DNA of 64,000 nt, taken from Oegoconia quadripuncta. Lineage: Eukaryota; Arthropoda; Insecta; Lepidoptera; Autostichidae. A program made the translations under genes and the position numbers. The notes beneath the pieces are model-generated. The model did no database searches. It saw nothing but the letters and a program-made list of their open reading frames with translations, and had not been told where the DNA came from. The stretch spans positions 5,604,413 to 5,668,412 of the forward strand of contig OX438751.1 in assembly GCA_949316235.1 (NCBI GenBank), written 5' to 3'. Shown piece by piece: positions 12,798 through 25,107 of this stretch (position 1 is the stretch's first letter; each line of letters opens with the position of its first letter).

Positions 12798-13061
12798 TTA
12801 TCTAACATTTCTCTTAGATGTTGAACGTTTAGCACCAGCTACCCTCACATAAACCTTTAAAGAGATTTCCTCTACCTCCGACACGTAACCGAACGTGCTC
12901 TGGACTCTGGCCACGGCAGATTTGCTGAGGGAGGGCAATGAACTGCTTACAACTGTTTTAGTCTGGTTGATGAAATGAAACGTGTTATATACAACAGCTA
13001 GTACTGTAATCGAAATTGAAAATTCTAAAGTAACAGATAGCCACTTCAATATATTATGCAA
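12798..13061 (-). other. Unassigned open frame, 87 codons
   Basis: The minus-strand frame has no ATG start (first codon TTG). It encodes a hydrophobic stretch (WLSVTLEFSISITVLAVV) that could span a membrane. A more coding-like segment follows, with SKSAVARVQSTFGYVSEVEE and GC-rich third positions, then a basic end (AKRSTSKRNVR). I do not recognise a family. It could be an exon, an eroded transposon or chance. Confidence 0.2.
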
Positions 13062-13321
13062 AGCTTTTCAACTCTCTTGTTATCATGCACCCTGGGGTCT
13101 GTCAAATTTGATTCATACACTATTTCATACATAATAATAGATAATACTATAAACCAGAGAATGAACCCTTCTCTATGGCATATTATTACTGCACGTTATT
13201 GATCTTGAATAAATTGTAATATATTGCAGTCATTGAATCATCAAGAATGTTAACTATAATGACAAGTCGTTTCAACGGCAACTTTCTTCCTTTGAGCGAT
13301 TACATATTAGTACATACATAT

Positions 13322-13412
13322 ACATAACGTTAGGACCGTTATCCCAAATGAGGTGGTCAACGATATCCCAATCATAAGCGTTTGGTGTTCCAAACATTAG
13401 AAGCCGTAAGCC
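13322..13412 (-). repeat. Rep-E fragment
   Basis: ATCCCAAATGAGGTGGTCAACG, then ATATCCCAATCATAAGCGTTTGG and TTCCAAACATTAGAAG match the Rep-E end seen at 45498 and 60661. Confidence 0.65.
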
Positions 13413-16400
13413 GTTGAAATGAAAAGTGCAAGCCAAAGATTTTTTTTTGTTTAAAGTATTCACCGTAAATTCTAAACAAGCCCATATTATTGATGATGTT
13501 ATAATCCGACAAAATGATATCCCAACCCTTGCTCATATTGTCTATTACCAGTTGAGTGGCAATTTATTTGTCGTCATAGTTTTATAGTTATTGGATTTGA
13601 TGTGTAATATCGCGGTCTGACGGATTATAGACGCCTCGGCTGCGGATTTAGTTAATGAATCATTCAAAATTACATTTTGTTACTCGATATGAATAATAGG
13701 AACTCTATTGATAAATAAATCACGTGTAAATCAGCTAAGCTATTTTAAATCCTTAATTTCAGATAGCTTGAAATCTGCGGTCAAATTGTAACACTGACAG
13801 TTTTTATATTGAAGTTTGACAGAATTTAGATTGTCAATTTTTATAGTGATATACTCGCTTTTACTGCAATTCTTACTCTGGCTTTAAATGCACGTACTTG
13901 CATAATATTTCCAATGTTTACTCTTTCGTTTCACTTAATACAATCAAAAAGATTTTTGTCAATAAAATGAATGTTATAAAAAGTGAGACTTATCATAAAG
14001 AACATAGCTTTGTACGTATACTTATTTACTCGTACTCAATTTAAACTTGAAGGGCAGTTCAATAGAGTTTCTATATTATGTCCTGCGTGCTTAACAAAGG
14101 ATGATACACAAGCGTCATAAGTCACATCACATAGTTATGTATTCTTAGTCTATTAATAACTCAAAATTACCTTGTTAATTCAATCAATGGTAATATTAAA
14201 AATCCTCCCTTCGCACCAGCTCATCACAATGCCCGCAGTAACCACGATCGGACGAGCAGCGAGCCCGCCTGCCAAATGGCGCAAGGGCAATTATGTAAAT
14301 TGATATTAGTTTTTAAACATTATCCAGTAAGTCACAGCACTTGTTACAAGCAGGCCCACAACTTTACACAAACACCTTGACGTTAATTGAGTTGAAGAGT
14401 CGGGACAAGACACATTTATTAGAGCGAAAACGGGCATCGATAGCCTTGTGTGAGCTTTTCTGAAAACAGCAGAGGACTTTAATTTCTTTTCAAACTTGTG
14501 TTTCGGCACTATTACATATTCGAGGTTAAACGTACCCAGCTGGTCAGCTTATGGTTAAATAAGTAACGTGCTTTGTGGGTATTTTATTTAATGCAAAATT
14601 CTCAAGGTTCATTTAGATTTTATAATGGTATGTTGGTATACTTGATGATATTCCGCTAGTAGCTATATACAGACTTCATAGAGGTAAATCCAACTTTTAC
14701 AAGTAAATATCGCAGTCGACCGTGTATTTTGCGAGCAGCGGTTAATTAAAATAATGTTTAAAAAAAGTCGAACACGTAGTTATCGTAGTATAGATCTTTA
14801 CCTGAAGTAGTAATTTATTTGCAAATGAAATGCAGCTTCTCTCTACGGACCTCTCTTTTACTGGTCTCCACCATGGTGCTTATTGATTGTAATACCAATC
14901 GTGTTCATTAATCGACCATTGGTGGTAGCTGTAGTTATGGATGTTTTCTAATATTTAGTAGATTTACTGCTTCCCTGTGATTGCGCTATGGATATCTAAA
15001 CTCACCCCTGCACTGACACCCCGCTGAGCGCTCTTTGGTGAACAATTGTTACAAGTGGCACTGCGTTTTGGGCGAAAATTTTGTTCAATCAATGAATTCA
15101 ATACAGCTTTTACAAATTACGTGTGTTTACTTGTGCAATTCTTCAACGGCCATGTTACACTGGTACACTGGTTAAATTCAATACAATAACAAAAATGTCA
15201 TAATTTGATAAAGGAGAGCATGCCTTTATAAGCTGGTGAGAAATTAATCTTGTTTTGTATTTAACGAAACTATTAGCCAGGAAGTATAATTTATCAAACA
15301 AAAGTAAAAAAATATGTTCTCAATGCAGGTATAGAAATAACAAACAAGAAAATTCACTAAAATGGTTCTGCTTGCCTAGAAACACTTCAAAGTAACTTCT
15401 GTTATAGTGAAGAATCGACACTACCTACTCATAAATTATCTTACCCCCATATAACACACATTATCATTATACCAACTGACTGCTATTTATTAATTTAATT
15501 TAATATATATCCTTAAAAAAACCTCATCTCTATAAATTTTAAAGCAATATGCTGTGTAACAAAAGGAACACTTTTGTAACTCATACATTCAGATTGAACA
15601 CTACCCCAAAGCAAAGGGTCCAAAACTACAAGCATCAATTGTCAACCAAGCAATAAGCAAGGTGACTCTCGCATTCCACGGACTCTTGTCCGATCTACTA
15701 TTTTGTCGAATTACGAAGAATTGGAGGTGGCTTCAAACACTGTAATATCGACGATGGATCTAATTTGTTCTGGATGGATGGATCTAGTTGTGGAATATGT
15801 TTTCGTGATTCCATGTTAGTTTTTTGTCATTGTCAGTCATTTCAGTCTAATATCTTGTTTGTGCATTTGTTTTGAACTCTATTCTATAAATTCAAATTAG
15901 TTTTAAGTGTAACCGTTTTTCTATGCATTTTTTTTTCCCTGATTGTTAGATTTCGTATAGTCAAAGTAACTAATGCTGGGTTGCACACTTCTTGACGCAA
16001 TGTGAACATCGGAATTACAAAGTGATTCCCAGTTGCTTACATATTTAAAACTCCATTCAGACTGTCTATACAGAAAATGCCGAATTGGATATTTCTTCCG
16101 TAATTTGCTCCTTACTATGACCGTTTCCTTTTAATAGCTTTTAATAGCCCCAAATATCTCGCTCGACTTATACCTTAATATATACGGCAAACTTAATTCG
16201 AAAGTCTTTCACATTTATTCAAGCTTAGATCGCTTTTATTATCATATTTAGAACTGAAAACGCAGTCCTCTGTTTCAAACTTACTTTCAAATACTCTTTC
16301 CATCTTTTCAACACACATTCATCTCCTTTCACTATACTTCCATCATGGTCTCTCTTTTCGCTGGCTAGCCTTATTGACGGTTAGAAAAGTATGACAGTGG

Positions 16401-16937
16401 TCTGAAATTCGGCATGACAGAAAACAGTAAACAACAGGTCAAGTAATTATTTTTATAATTCCTGTGGATACTTAGGAACTCTCGTATTGTTGTGATGTGT
16501 TTATTTGTTTGTGGATGTTCCATATTTGATATGTAATCTTAGCTAACAAAGAAAGCAGATCAACCATTAACAAAAGAGTGCTTTACCTATGCCTACCTAA
16601 AGTCTAAAATTAAAGTATTTTAATAACGTCAAATCAAATTAAGTAGCGAGTGGTAAAACAGAATTATCCCGGAAAATCCCAAATTCCAGCCCGTATAACG
16701 GTCACAAATACATCGCAATAAGCGAAGTGACTGGAACATTCCGGGATAGTTGCGAGCAATCCCGACGCGTCGGCAATCTGCCGCATTCCTTGACCGCTCC
16801 ACCGACACAAGTCCGTTTCAAACTCCGACTTTGTAATTGTTAGGTAAATTACAGTTCCAAAGTAGATCGTTAACTTTTACATGTATCGTTATTGTTACAA
16901 AGCGGACAGAAAAGTTTTTTGAGGTGAAAAAGTCTTT
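13413..16937. other. 3.5 kb of AT-rich DNA without a recognised gene
   Basis: No exon, RNA gene or clear repeat is recognised. GC-richer single-copy patches at 14212-14290 (CGGACGAGCAGCGAGCCCG) and 16720-16800 could be regulatory, but nothing identifies them. Confidence 0.4.
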
Positions 16938-17080
16938 CATCATCGTCATATCAGCTGAAAGACGTCCATTGCGGGACATTGGCTTCCCCCAAGGATCTCC
17001 ACAATGATGCGGCTTCCATTCAGTGGCTTCCCGCAATCTTCGACTTGGAACTCGAAGCCCATCCAACTGGGATGTCATAT
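16938..17080 (-). mobile_element. RTE-type LINE 3' end (inverted half)
   Basis: CATCATCGTCATATCAGCTG, AAGACGTCCATTGCGGGACA and GGCTTCCCCCAAGGATCTCC form the reverse complement of the classic lepidopteran RTE tail. It points left and meets a plus-strand RTE coding piece at 17083. Confidence 0.7.
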
Positions 17081-17082
17081 CC

Positions 17083-17345
17083 ACGAAACTGTTTACCGTT
17101 GCAGTGGAAGATGCCTTCAGCTTCTGGACTGAAAAGAACTCGGCATCAACATCAACGGCGAGTGCTTCACAAACTTGCGATTTGCTGACTACATCGTAAT
17201 CGTGACTGAGACCCTGGAGGACCTCGGCAAGATACTCAATGACCTCAATATCTCCCAAGGAGTGAATCTTAAAATGAATATAAATGGATAAGACTAAAGA
17301 CCATGATGAATGCCCATATTGTACCCACCCCTCTGAAGATAGGAG
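17083..17345 (+). pseudogene. RTE-type reverse-transcriptase fragment (FADD region, broken)
   Basis: One frame reads GDVISTKLFT, like the GDVISPKLF block. After a frame change another reads GININGECFTNLRFADY, then IVIVTETLEDLGKILNDLN and LKMN. This is the reverse-transcriptase catalytic block, with the expected FADD altered to FADY. The frame change and lost catalytic Asp make it inactive. The 146-codon minus-strand open frame across it is its shadow. It adjoins the antisense RTE tail at 16938-17080, consistent with a 5'-inverted insertion. Confidence 0.75.
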
Positions 17346-17901
17346 ACACTAGCCTCGTGTGGCCTAGCCACTAGACACTAGTGGAACGATGACCTACAGC
17401 CATATCAACAAGGATTTTCATTGTATTGGGATACTGACAATAAAAAATTATAACATGCGATATCAGTATGATAAAGTAATGCATATGGGTTAAGATGGAC
17501 AAATAATCCAATAGTCGATAAATTTACTTTTGCATTATGTATTTGTCAGTCATTGTCTATAAACTCATAATAGAAGAGATCGCAAGAAATCAACACAATA
17601 ATAATTCACATCAGAAGGGCTTGTCACAAATTCCTGAAATGAAAGCCCTCGAAATGCCCTGTAGCCTACTTGATGATAATGATGAAGCTTATACTTTAAT
17701 TGAAATTGAAATAATTTGCTAAAAACATAAAAAAATTGAACTAAAGGAAAAGCTAACAGGTACTCCTCCTTTGGTACGTTCCAAAAGGTTGACAGTTTCC
17801 TCATTGGATAACAAGACTTGTCCTTAATCTACATTACGTAGCAATCAGTCCTCCAGGTCACCAGAGATAGGCGATGTGTTTTCAGAGCTAATGGGCTTTT
17901 T
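17346..17901. other. AT-rich sequence, nothing recognised
   Basis: The short open frames at 17537-17722 and 17565-17804 overlap on opposite strands and show no family features. Confidence 0.4.
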
Positions 17902-18026
17902 ACAATACAATACAAATACTCTTTATTGCGCAAAATAATTTACAATAATTTTTGATGATAACAATAGAACACAATTAGGCGGTCTTATCATTAAAAGCGA
18001 TCTCTTCCAGACAACCCACAGCTATT
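17902..18026 (-). mobile_element. Rep-F: CR1-like LINE 3' terminus
   Basis: It runs ACAATACAAATACTCTTTATTGCGC, then ATAACAATAGAACACAATTAGGCGG and AGCGATCTCTTCCAGACAACCC. A nearly identical copy (one difference seen over ~118 bp) lies at 46044-46162, and a diverged opposite-strand copy at 30161. It looks like the terminal 3' UTR of a LINE ending in TACAATA-type repeats. Confidence 0.75.
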
Positions 18027-19589
18027 TACCTACCTCATTTGCTCAACCATAAATTTTCCAAAGGTTTATTATGTTTAATATTCACTTTTTTAATGATTAA
18101 CTGGATACGAATAAAAACTTAATTTGTAAGTGTATTGAAATACATTCTTTGACCTTAACGTTCCATCACCCAACCCTCAGTTGTCAGTTTAATGTGAAGT
18201 AGACCAAGACCACGCGTAATATTTTCCTGTAGTTTTTCGTTTCTTATGTGGGTGTCTCAAGTAGGGGCTCTCCGTCCCCCGTGAGGGCGATGAGTGCTCG
18301 GAATTAACGTATTTGTCAACTGTCAGCCATGAAGGACCTTATTAGTTTTTCTAAAGGACTTTTCCGATGAACTGGTGTTTCAATCATGTTCTATTAAGGT
18401 GAAAGATTTCATCTTCTATTTTCGAAATATAGGAATCCATCGGTTCTGCGAGACCGTTATTCAACGGATCTAAAATTTTTTTTTTCTATTTTGACATACA
18501 GGATGTTTATTTTGAACTAGGGTTTTCAGGAGGTTACATCGATGACTGTGTTAATAATAACAGAACCGCAAAAAATTGGATAAATAATCGACTTAAGTAA
18601 GCTACCATTCTTTATGTGATCAAATCTGTACTAATTCATATGGGGCGGGGTGGTATGACCTTTCAAACGAAAGAAATATATATTAAATGATGAATACCGC
18701 GTAACACACATACATAAAAAAGCAGTAAAATTGAGAACCTCCTCCTTTTTAGAAATGGATAAATTACATGTAGGTAAGTATATTAAAAATCGACCATTAC
18801 TTGCATATTGCTGAAAGGTCATTAAATTTATCGCGACTAATGCTAATTCAGTGATAAGTTTCTCCGTTGTCAGTGAATTTGTACATTGACCCTGTGCGCA
18901 ACACTATAAGTTCATTCACTCTTCAGCTGTTTTTTGTTTACAATTTTGATAGTATTCAACTGCTTCAATATTATTATCGGTTTTAGATTAATTTATCCAA
19001 TTTAATTATTTATTAGTATCGGGTGATTAGAGGGCGGCAGTTACCGGGGCCAACGCATTAATATGGCCATACAACGTAGCAACGCTACGAGCCTTCTGGG
19101 CAACCAGCCTCAAAGCAGTAATATTTGTTCTACCTATGACGTGAACGTATATTCCACGGCCGTTTTTGCTAATATCTAGTCTTATGTCTTCTACTGTAAA
19201 ATAATTTATTATATTTAAGTACGTTATATAATTAATTTGCTTGGCAATACAAAATATCAATAAAAACTTTATTTGTGTTAGTCGTAAGGAAAATTTCAAT
19301 TCTCCATTGCAATAAAGCAGCAACTTGAGTTACTAGCTGCGTATTTATGTAAAGAAACAGCTACATCCTGCGGTTGCCACTACAATAAATCTCCCGTCTA
19401 AGTGGCATTTACACACAACATATCTTTTCCGAGTAAGAAGCAAATCGTAAACGTCTCGTACGTGAAATGCTCAGCCAGCCGAATATTTTTTGACCCTAGG
19501 GGTGGATGGAGGGACCGGCAACAGGAATAGGTAGAAAAGTGATCGAAGGAAAAAGAATGATAATGTAATTGAGTTATTTTTTACAAGGA
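18027..19589. other. AT-rich DNA, no gene recognised
   Basis: It contains a piece AGAACCTCCTCCTTTTTAG (18734), a word seen in dispersed repeats at 47221, 52025 and 62100. A minus-strand open frame at 19027-19323 lacks an ATG start and any recognisable domain. Confidence 0.4.
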
Positions 19590-19669
19590 TTCTTTAGTAG
19601 GAAGGTTTGTGTACTTCGACCAGCTCCCCAAAATTATAAAATTGTATTAGTTCTTTAAAAAAAAAGAAC

Positions 19670-19820
19670 AACAATGATCCTGTGGGTTTCTTGCGCCGCT
19701 TCTTTTCCCTCAGATGAATTCCCTTTCCGAAGCGGTAGTAGCTTGGACATACCGACTGACAGATAAATGCAAAAAACTTTTTTTTATTTCCAGTAAATTT
19801 AAATTGACATTCAACAAATG
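19670..19820 (-). repeat. Old LINE tail fragment
   Basis: GGTTTCTTGCGCCGCTTCTT followed by CCGAAGCGGTAGTAGCTTGG resembles a widespread moth LINE tail. A diverged relative lies at 1155-1205. Confidence 0.45.
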
Positions 19821-19873
19821 ATATCATGTATCTTACGTTGAAATAAATAAAAAAAAAATAATATCCTATATCT

Positions 19874-20010
19874 CAATCCAGGGTATATTCTACTTATATA
19901 CCAAATTTCATCCAAATCCGTCGATCCATTTGGCTGTGATTGAGTAACAAACAAACAAATAAACAAACAAACATCAAACGTTCGCATTTATAATATTAGT
20001 TAGATAGTTA
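19874..20010 (+). repeat. Rep-H copy
   Basis: AATCCAGGGTATATTCTAC, CCAAATTTCATCCAAATCCG, repeated AACAAACAAA and a terminal ATTTATAATATTAGTTAGAT match 1900-2021. Confidence 0.75.
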
Positions 20011-20186
20011 AATTAAAGTGGGTGATAATAAATATCACTAGCTCTTTCGATTTTGTTTTTTTCTAAAACCTTTGTATTTATGGCATGCATCGAGTATTAC
20101 TCTAATGTAAATCTACTACCCAAGAATTAAATATCATTTACATAAAAAAATTCACGCGTTATATGTTATAGGTATGTTATATATCT

Positions 20187-20491
20187 TAATCATCACCCCG
20201 TAAACATCCCACTGCAGGGATATAGGCCTTCCCTCGTATATGAGGGAGTATGGGCCGTATAGTCCACCACGCTGGCCCAATGCGGGTTGGTGACTTCACA
20301 TGCCTTTGGATTTTTATTTCTCAGGCATGCAGGTTTCGTCACGATGTTTTTCTTCACTGTTTAAGAGCAGTCGGATAAATGCACATATGCAATGAAATTA
20401 AATTTAAAAACTCATTGGTACATGGCCTCATCAATCAATCAAACCTAGATCTCTCATATTGGGAGACCGCGTCTTAGCCATTGAGCCAACA
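20187..20491 (-). mobile_element. SINE-D, full-length with 13-bp target duplication
   Basis: This 305-bp element is flanked by perfect ATGTTATATATCT repeats (20174-20186 and 20492-20504). Read on the minus strand it starts TTGGCTCAATGGCTAAGACG (box A-like). It later has AACCCGCATTGGGCCAGCG and ends GTGGGATG..GGGTGATGATTAA. The GATGATGA-type end resembles LINE tails here, so it was probably mobilised by a LINE of that type. Confidence 0.85.
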
Positions 20492-20639
20492 ATGTTATAT
20501 ATCTACCTAAACATAATACGAGCCCAAAATAGCGGATGCACATAAAGATATTAACAAAATAAATAGGTACCTTAAGAAATAAATAAGTTTGCTTTGATAT
20601 GCTCGTACACTTTTAACATAAACTACTCCACACTAAAAA

Positions 20640-20980
20640 CCAATACTGAAGCACCATTTTCCAAGTACCGTTAGTCTCCCTCCACTTTTTCACGTTAAAT
20701 CTATTGCCTCTCCGTTACAAAGCAGTTTTTGGACACAAAACGCTGATAGAAATTTCTGTTTTTCGACCGAGATGGTGTTTGCGGAGCTCTCGTAATAAGA
20801 TTGCGGTAACCTTGTGGAAACCTCGTTTCGACGTTGTGTCAACGTTCCCATTTTCCATTATGGCCGACTGTTGTTGTAGGTACCGACAAGAGATTGAGTC
20901 GCCGTGTAGAATTTATTTAATCAAGAACCCGAGGTTTGTTTATTTTGACAGACTTCGTGGGATTCGCTGATGGTGCTGTT
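20640..20980 (+). other. GC-richer single-copy block with an 88-codon open frame
   Basis: The open frame 20704-20970 starts at TTG, not ATG. It has a basic, Cys-containing product (SIMADCCCRYRQEIES) without a recognisable domain. It may be a conserved non-coding block or an unrecognised exon. Confidence 0.2.
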
Positions 20981-21049
20981 AGATTTAGTACAGTGTTTTA
21001 ATATAGCTATATCATTCTCAAATTATTGTACAAACATACATAATTCATA

Positions 21050-21286
21050 AATAATAAATATTTCGGACACTTACATCAATCATTTAGTCCCAAACTAAGC
21101 AAAGCTTGTGCTATGGACACTAGATAACGGATAAACATACATAAATTTTATATAAACATCCATGACTCGGGAATAAATGTTCGTATTCATCACACAAACA
21201 TTTACCCCTCGCGGAATTCGAACCCGCAACCGTTAGTTTCGCTGACAGGGTAGTGACCCTGTCATCCACTACACCAACCGGTCGTC
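21050..21286 (-). mobile_element. SINE-C, full-length copy with 8-bp target duplication
   Basis: The flanks are AATTCATA at 21042-21049 and 21287-21294. On the minus strand the tRNA-like head is GACCGGTTGGTGTAGTGGAT, with box B CGGGTTCGAATTCCGCG. The box A region carries an extra palindromic insertion: GACAGGGT at 21244 and ACCCTGTC at 21256. Confidence 0.88.
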
Positions 21287-21294
21287 AATTCATA

Positions 21295-22944
21295 TATTTA
21301 TTGCATTACACATGTCATAGTTACAATTCGTAGGTAAGTACTAACATACACATGTACCTTTTCACTCCATGGAGGAAAGGGATATTTATATTATTAATGT
21401 CATAATTTTCATGAAGCTACATATGTATGTATTTACTCCTATTAGCATATTTCTTATTGTCAAATCAAAAGGTAGTGAAATTAACATTGATAGGATAAAA
21501 CCATACATTGTCGTGTGGGGTGTCATATTATTAAATTACGTATTTAATTATAAAGTTATTTAATAATGTAGAAAATTGTGTAAACGCTTCTTTCGCAAAA
21601 AAAAATCATCAATATTTCCATCCCACGGCAGCGTCATATCTTTAACAGTTAGCTCAGGAAACCGTGGAAAAATTATAAACCTTGAAAATAAAGTATAAAT
21701 CGAGGAAAATTACCAGGATTACATTAAGTAGACTAAAATATAAATATAAAAGATATGTACCAATAGTAAAAAAGATATTAATAGTACGGAATATATATTG
21801 GTCGTGTTTCGATTCGGACTGGCGGTTTTAATGGTGGTCACAGACAGCCGAAAAGTATAAAACTTCAAATTTTTAATACTCTGTGGAGTGTGCGCTGCCC
21901 TAAATATGTATTATCTAAGTACTATTTAGGTAGCATGTCAGAACTTCATATTTCAGTTTTGTTGTAAGTGATAATTATTGCCATTATTATCAAATATATC
22001 GCTAAAAAAGTTATTCTTGAGGTATAAAATAAATAATTTATCATCCTGAGTAATGCTTACAGATTCAAAATCTGATTCCATATATAGACATCGAAACGAC
22101 TACATGAGAGAAGTATTCGGCGAATACTACACTACAACATTACATAAATAAAACCTTACGTTTCCTATAACGGAACGTATCTGCGAAGATAAATCGAGTT
22201 CCAGCTATCTACTGCACAGTAAATCTTCTATACAATCTCCGTATACTTAGACATGGTCATCCCTCCCTCCGGGGGAAGGCACGCGGATCGTAAACTGGGA
22301 TTCTCCCAGGGAAAATCCGCACTTCACTAGCAACCCCGGTAATCACGACGTCTCAGCTTGGGTAGATTTGTTGATGTATACATACGTTCTTCCTCTACGT
22401 TATAGGATGTCTACACTTATATTTTACTGCTTGAATCGACATAGATATACACATACATTATGTATCGACACTCACATTATTGTCTATGATAATTTAGTTG
22501 TAACTATTATTAAATTAACTTAATTTTGAGTCAACATTTTAGAGGTGACCAAATTAGTTCTATTACTTAGGATAGATGCGACAAGGATACAATTTCACTG
22601 TAACAGACTTTCGTCAAAAGAATGGCAACCGCATTCATAGAATTTACAATTCTGTTACAATGAACTTACAAAGGATTTACAAAACTAGTGTTATCATTAT
22701 CAATATTCCTAGTCCACATCCTTCCACTGCTGTACGCCTCTTTACTATCACGCCAATTATCCCGGTATCAGGTAAGATACCATCAACGGTATTGAACCAA
22801 TACGAGTCAAGTGTAGATCAAAATCCATATTATCACCGTTGTAATCCGATTGTAAACTGTCAAAATTTACAAACGCGAGTTTTATCATAGGTACTTTCTG
22901 TCATTTTCATTATTATTTCGAATTTTTATGTGTTATGTGTTTGC
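21295..22944. other. AT-rich DNA with one strong small hairpin
   Basis: No gene is recognised; the 104-codon frame at 22576-22890 is low-complexity and family-less. A hairpin lies at 22283-22320: GCGGAT pairs with ATCCGC outside, and CTGGGA with TCCCAG inside. Confidence 0.4.
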
Positions 22945-23115
22945 CTGCGTTGTGTGTGTGTGTGTCCAGTCTCTGTCCTGATGTATGTGAAGTCCAGCAA
23001 TAATGCGTGGTACGATGTGAGTGCGGTTTTCTTATATTTCAGATGAAACTAGGGGAAATGTTTCTAGCTATATTTAATGAAAATCGGTTCAACTTTTTGA
23101 AGATATTTAATTCAG
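22945..23115 (+). repeat. Dispersed repeat starting with a TG run
   Basis: TGTGTGTGTGTGTCCAGTCTC, then GCAATAATGCGTGG, GAGTGCGGTTTTCTTATA and GAAAATCGGTTCAAC parallel 61023-61200 (AATGTGTGGT, GAGTGCGGTTTTTTTATA, GAAATCGGTTAAGC). The TG microsatellite belongs to the repeat unit. Confidence 0.65.
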
Positions 23116-24189
23116 TTGCTGTGTATATTATTATGTTTAGTTCTGGGGTGTTTCTAAAATTTCAACTTATTTTATCATTTATTTATTTATTTAACACTTT
23201 ATTGCAAATAATGTTAATAAATTATTATATACTTATAACTGCCATAATATTAAAGTCTTCACTGCATATAAGAGATCTCTTCCAGCAAATCTCAATGAGG
23301 AGACCATTGATCTAATGATCAATGCATATTATTAATACATAAATATGATATAATTATCATATTACCTACTGTCACTATATTTTGATTCGTTTTATTTCAT
23401 TTAAGTAACAAGCGATAGGGTTTTATCTATTGCATAATATTATGCTTTCTCTAACACGATATCTCATTTCTACATTATCCTTGAAAAAAAGATCTTCATT
23501 TTTTCGTATTCACCAAGCGTCCTCACCATTTCGTATGCACAAAGAATATCATAAGTCAGCTCTACGGAGTTTCCTTAAAACCTGCACTTTTAATCCTGCA
23601 CCTGGTTTCAGCTAAGTGCAGTCTATTCATCGACCGACACCACTCTGAGGCCATTTTAAGTTGCGAAACTGTTTACGTTCTGAGATCTCTGTCTAGTGAG
23701 AAGTAGGAAATTTGTTTTATTGAATTTCGAAGTAATTCAATCATCGTTCAAATACAATACAAATGAATGCATTTGAGATGGTAGATCGTATATCGCTTGT
23801 TTTCTTTGACTATTAAGTGTTTGTACATAATCTTTAGATTTTATTTTTTTAATGTAATGTTTTGGAGTCCATAGAGGAATTAGCAGCTGAGGCTCATAAA
23901 GTCATAACACAAGTATTTGTAATGCTTACCGTGGGCACCAGCCGGGGACGTAACATTTAAAAAAATTAAAAATATAAATTATAATTCATATAAGATATAT
24001 GTTCACAGTCCTTTAACCTTTATCCATATATAACAATAATTCAATTAATATGTTCAAATGCGTGAGTGTGTTTGTAAGTATACCTCAGTGGCTCTGTGTA
24101 TGTATGTATACGCTGTAAAAATTGTTTGAACAACTACCAATTCTCTTATTTTTATTCTGCTTATTCAGACAACCGGATCCATTCATTCA
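23116..24189. other. AT-rich DNA, nothing firm
   Basis: Around 23170-23300 the words CACTTTATTGCAAATAATG and AGATCTCTTCCAGCAA vaguely resemble the Rep-F LINE end. No gene was found. Confidence 0.35.
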
Positions 24190-24455
24190 CGACCTGTTTG
24201 GTGTTGTGGTTAGAAACTCTGACTGCAATACCAAAAGGTTGCGGGTTCAAATCCCGCTAGGGGCATATGTTTGTATGATGAATATATATAGACATTTGTT
24301 CCCGAGTTGTGGATGTTTTTCATTTATATATATATTTATTTACAAAAAAAAATGTATTTGTGTAGTATATCAACCATCTGGTATCCACAATACAAGCCTA
24401 TAGTTGCTTAATGTGGATAGATGGTGTTGTGTGTATATTTTAATTGGCTTTCATA
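24190..24455 (+). mobile_element. SINE-B copy
   Basis: This tRNA-derived SINE has the head ACCTGTTTGGTGTTGTGG and box B TTGCGGGTTCAAATCCCGC. The body follows with GTTCCCGAGTTGTGGATG, AAAAAAAATGTATTTGTG and ATCAACCATCTGGTATCC. Related copies are at 32334, 48135-48858 and 60262. Confidence 0.85.
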
Positions 24456-24771
24456 TTAAATCAATATCTTCGAAGATATATTCCACTCCGTGAACTTCAG
24501 GTATTATCAACAAAATCAGCACTTCCTTTGGATTTCAGCACAGTGTCGCCAGCACCTCCTGCTGGAAAACGGCGTGAATAATCAATGAACATGTAAATGC
24601 ACGGTGAATTCATGAGCTCGCTCCCCAATTTGCTCCACCATTTTTTATAAGGCTCTGAATTATTAACACCGCGCAAGTAGTCCCTTAAATTATTGTTATG
24701 GTTTTCTTGCGCTTTTTTCCTTGGCCTGGAATGTGTTTTGATTGCAGGTTTTTTTGTCAAATAAGTTTGTG

Positions 24772-25107
24772 TTTTTTTTTCTTTTTTTTTATCCACAACG
24801 GGTTAGCACTTGACCTCAACCACACCTGATGTTAAGTAAAGATGAGGTCGAAGGTGGTAGCGTACTGACCCAGAAACCCCATCTTATTTAGGGGACTGGC
24901 TATCTTATCTCTGACAACCGGAACACAACAATGCTATTATCATTGCTGTTTGGCGGCAGATTTAGATAAGATTGTGGTAGCTAGCCAGGCGGATATTTAA
25001 TATGACCCTACCACCAACCAAACCGAGTACTAAATATGTACCCAACTGGGGAACGAACCCGCGATCTCCGAAACGTAAACCCAATGTTGTTTACATTGAG
25101 AGGCGGT
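24772..25107 (-). mobile_element. SINE-A, near-complete copy
   Basis: SINE-A is ~330 bp. Read 5'-3' it opens CCGCCTCCGTGGCTCAATG, has a box B-like GGTTCGATCCCCAGCGGGG, later CCGCCTGGCTAGCTACCACC and CACTTAACATCAGGTGTGA, and ends GTTGTGCATAAAAAAA. This copy is on the minus strand (poly-T at left) and its head is partly lost (GCCACG missing from the terminus). It is the leftmost copy in the window. Confidence 0.88.

Noticed and set aside
16818..17258. 146-codon minus-strand open frame
   Set aside because: It is the shadow of the RTE reverse-transcriptase fragment and tail. The recognisable protein motifs are on the plus strand.
24190..24270. tRNA-like head with a good box B
   Set aside because: It is SINE-B, not a gene. 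Repeated copies share the downstream body and the cloverleaf is incomplete.
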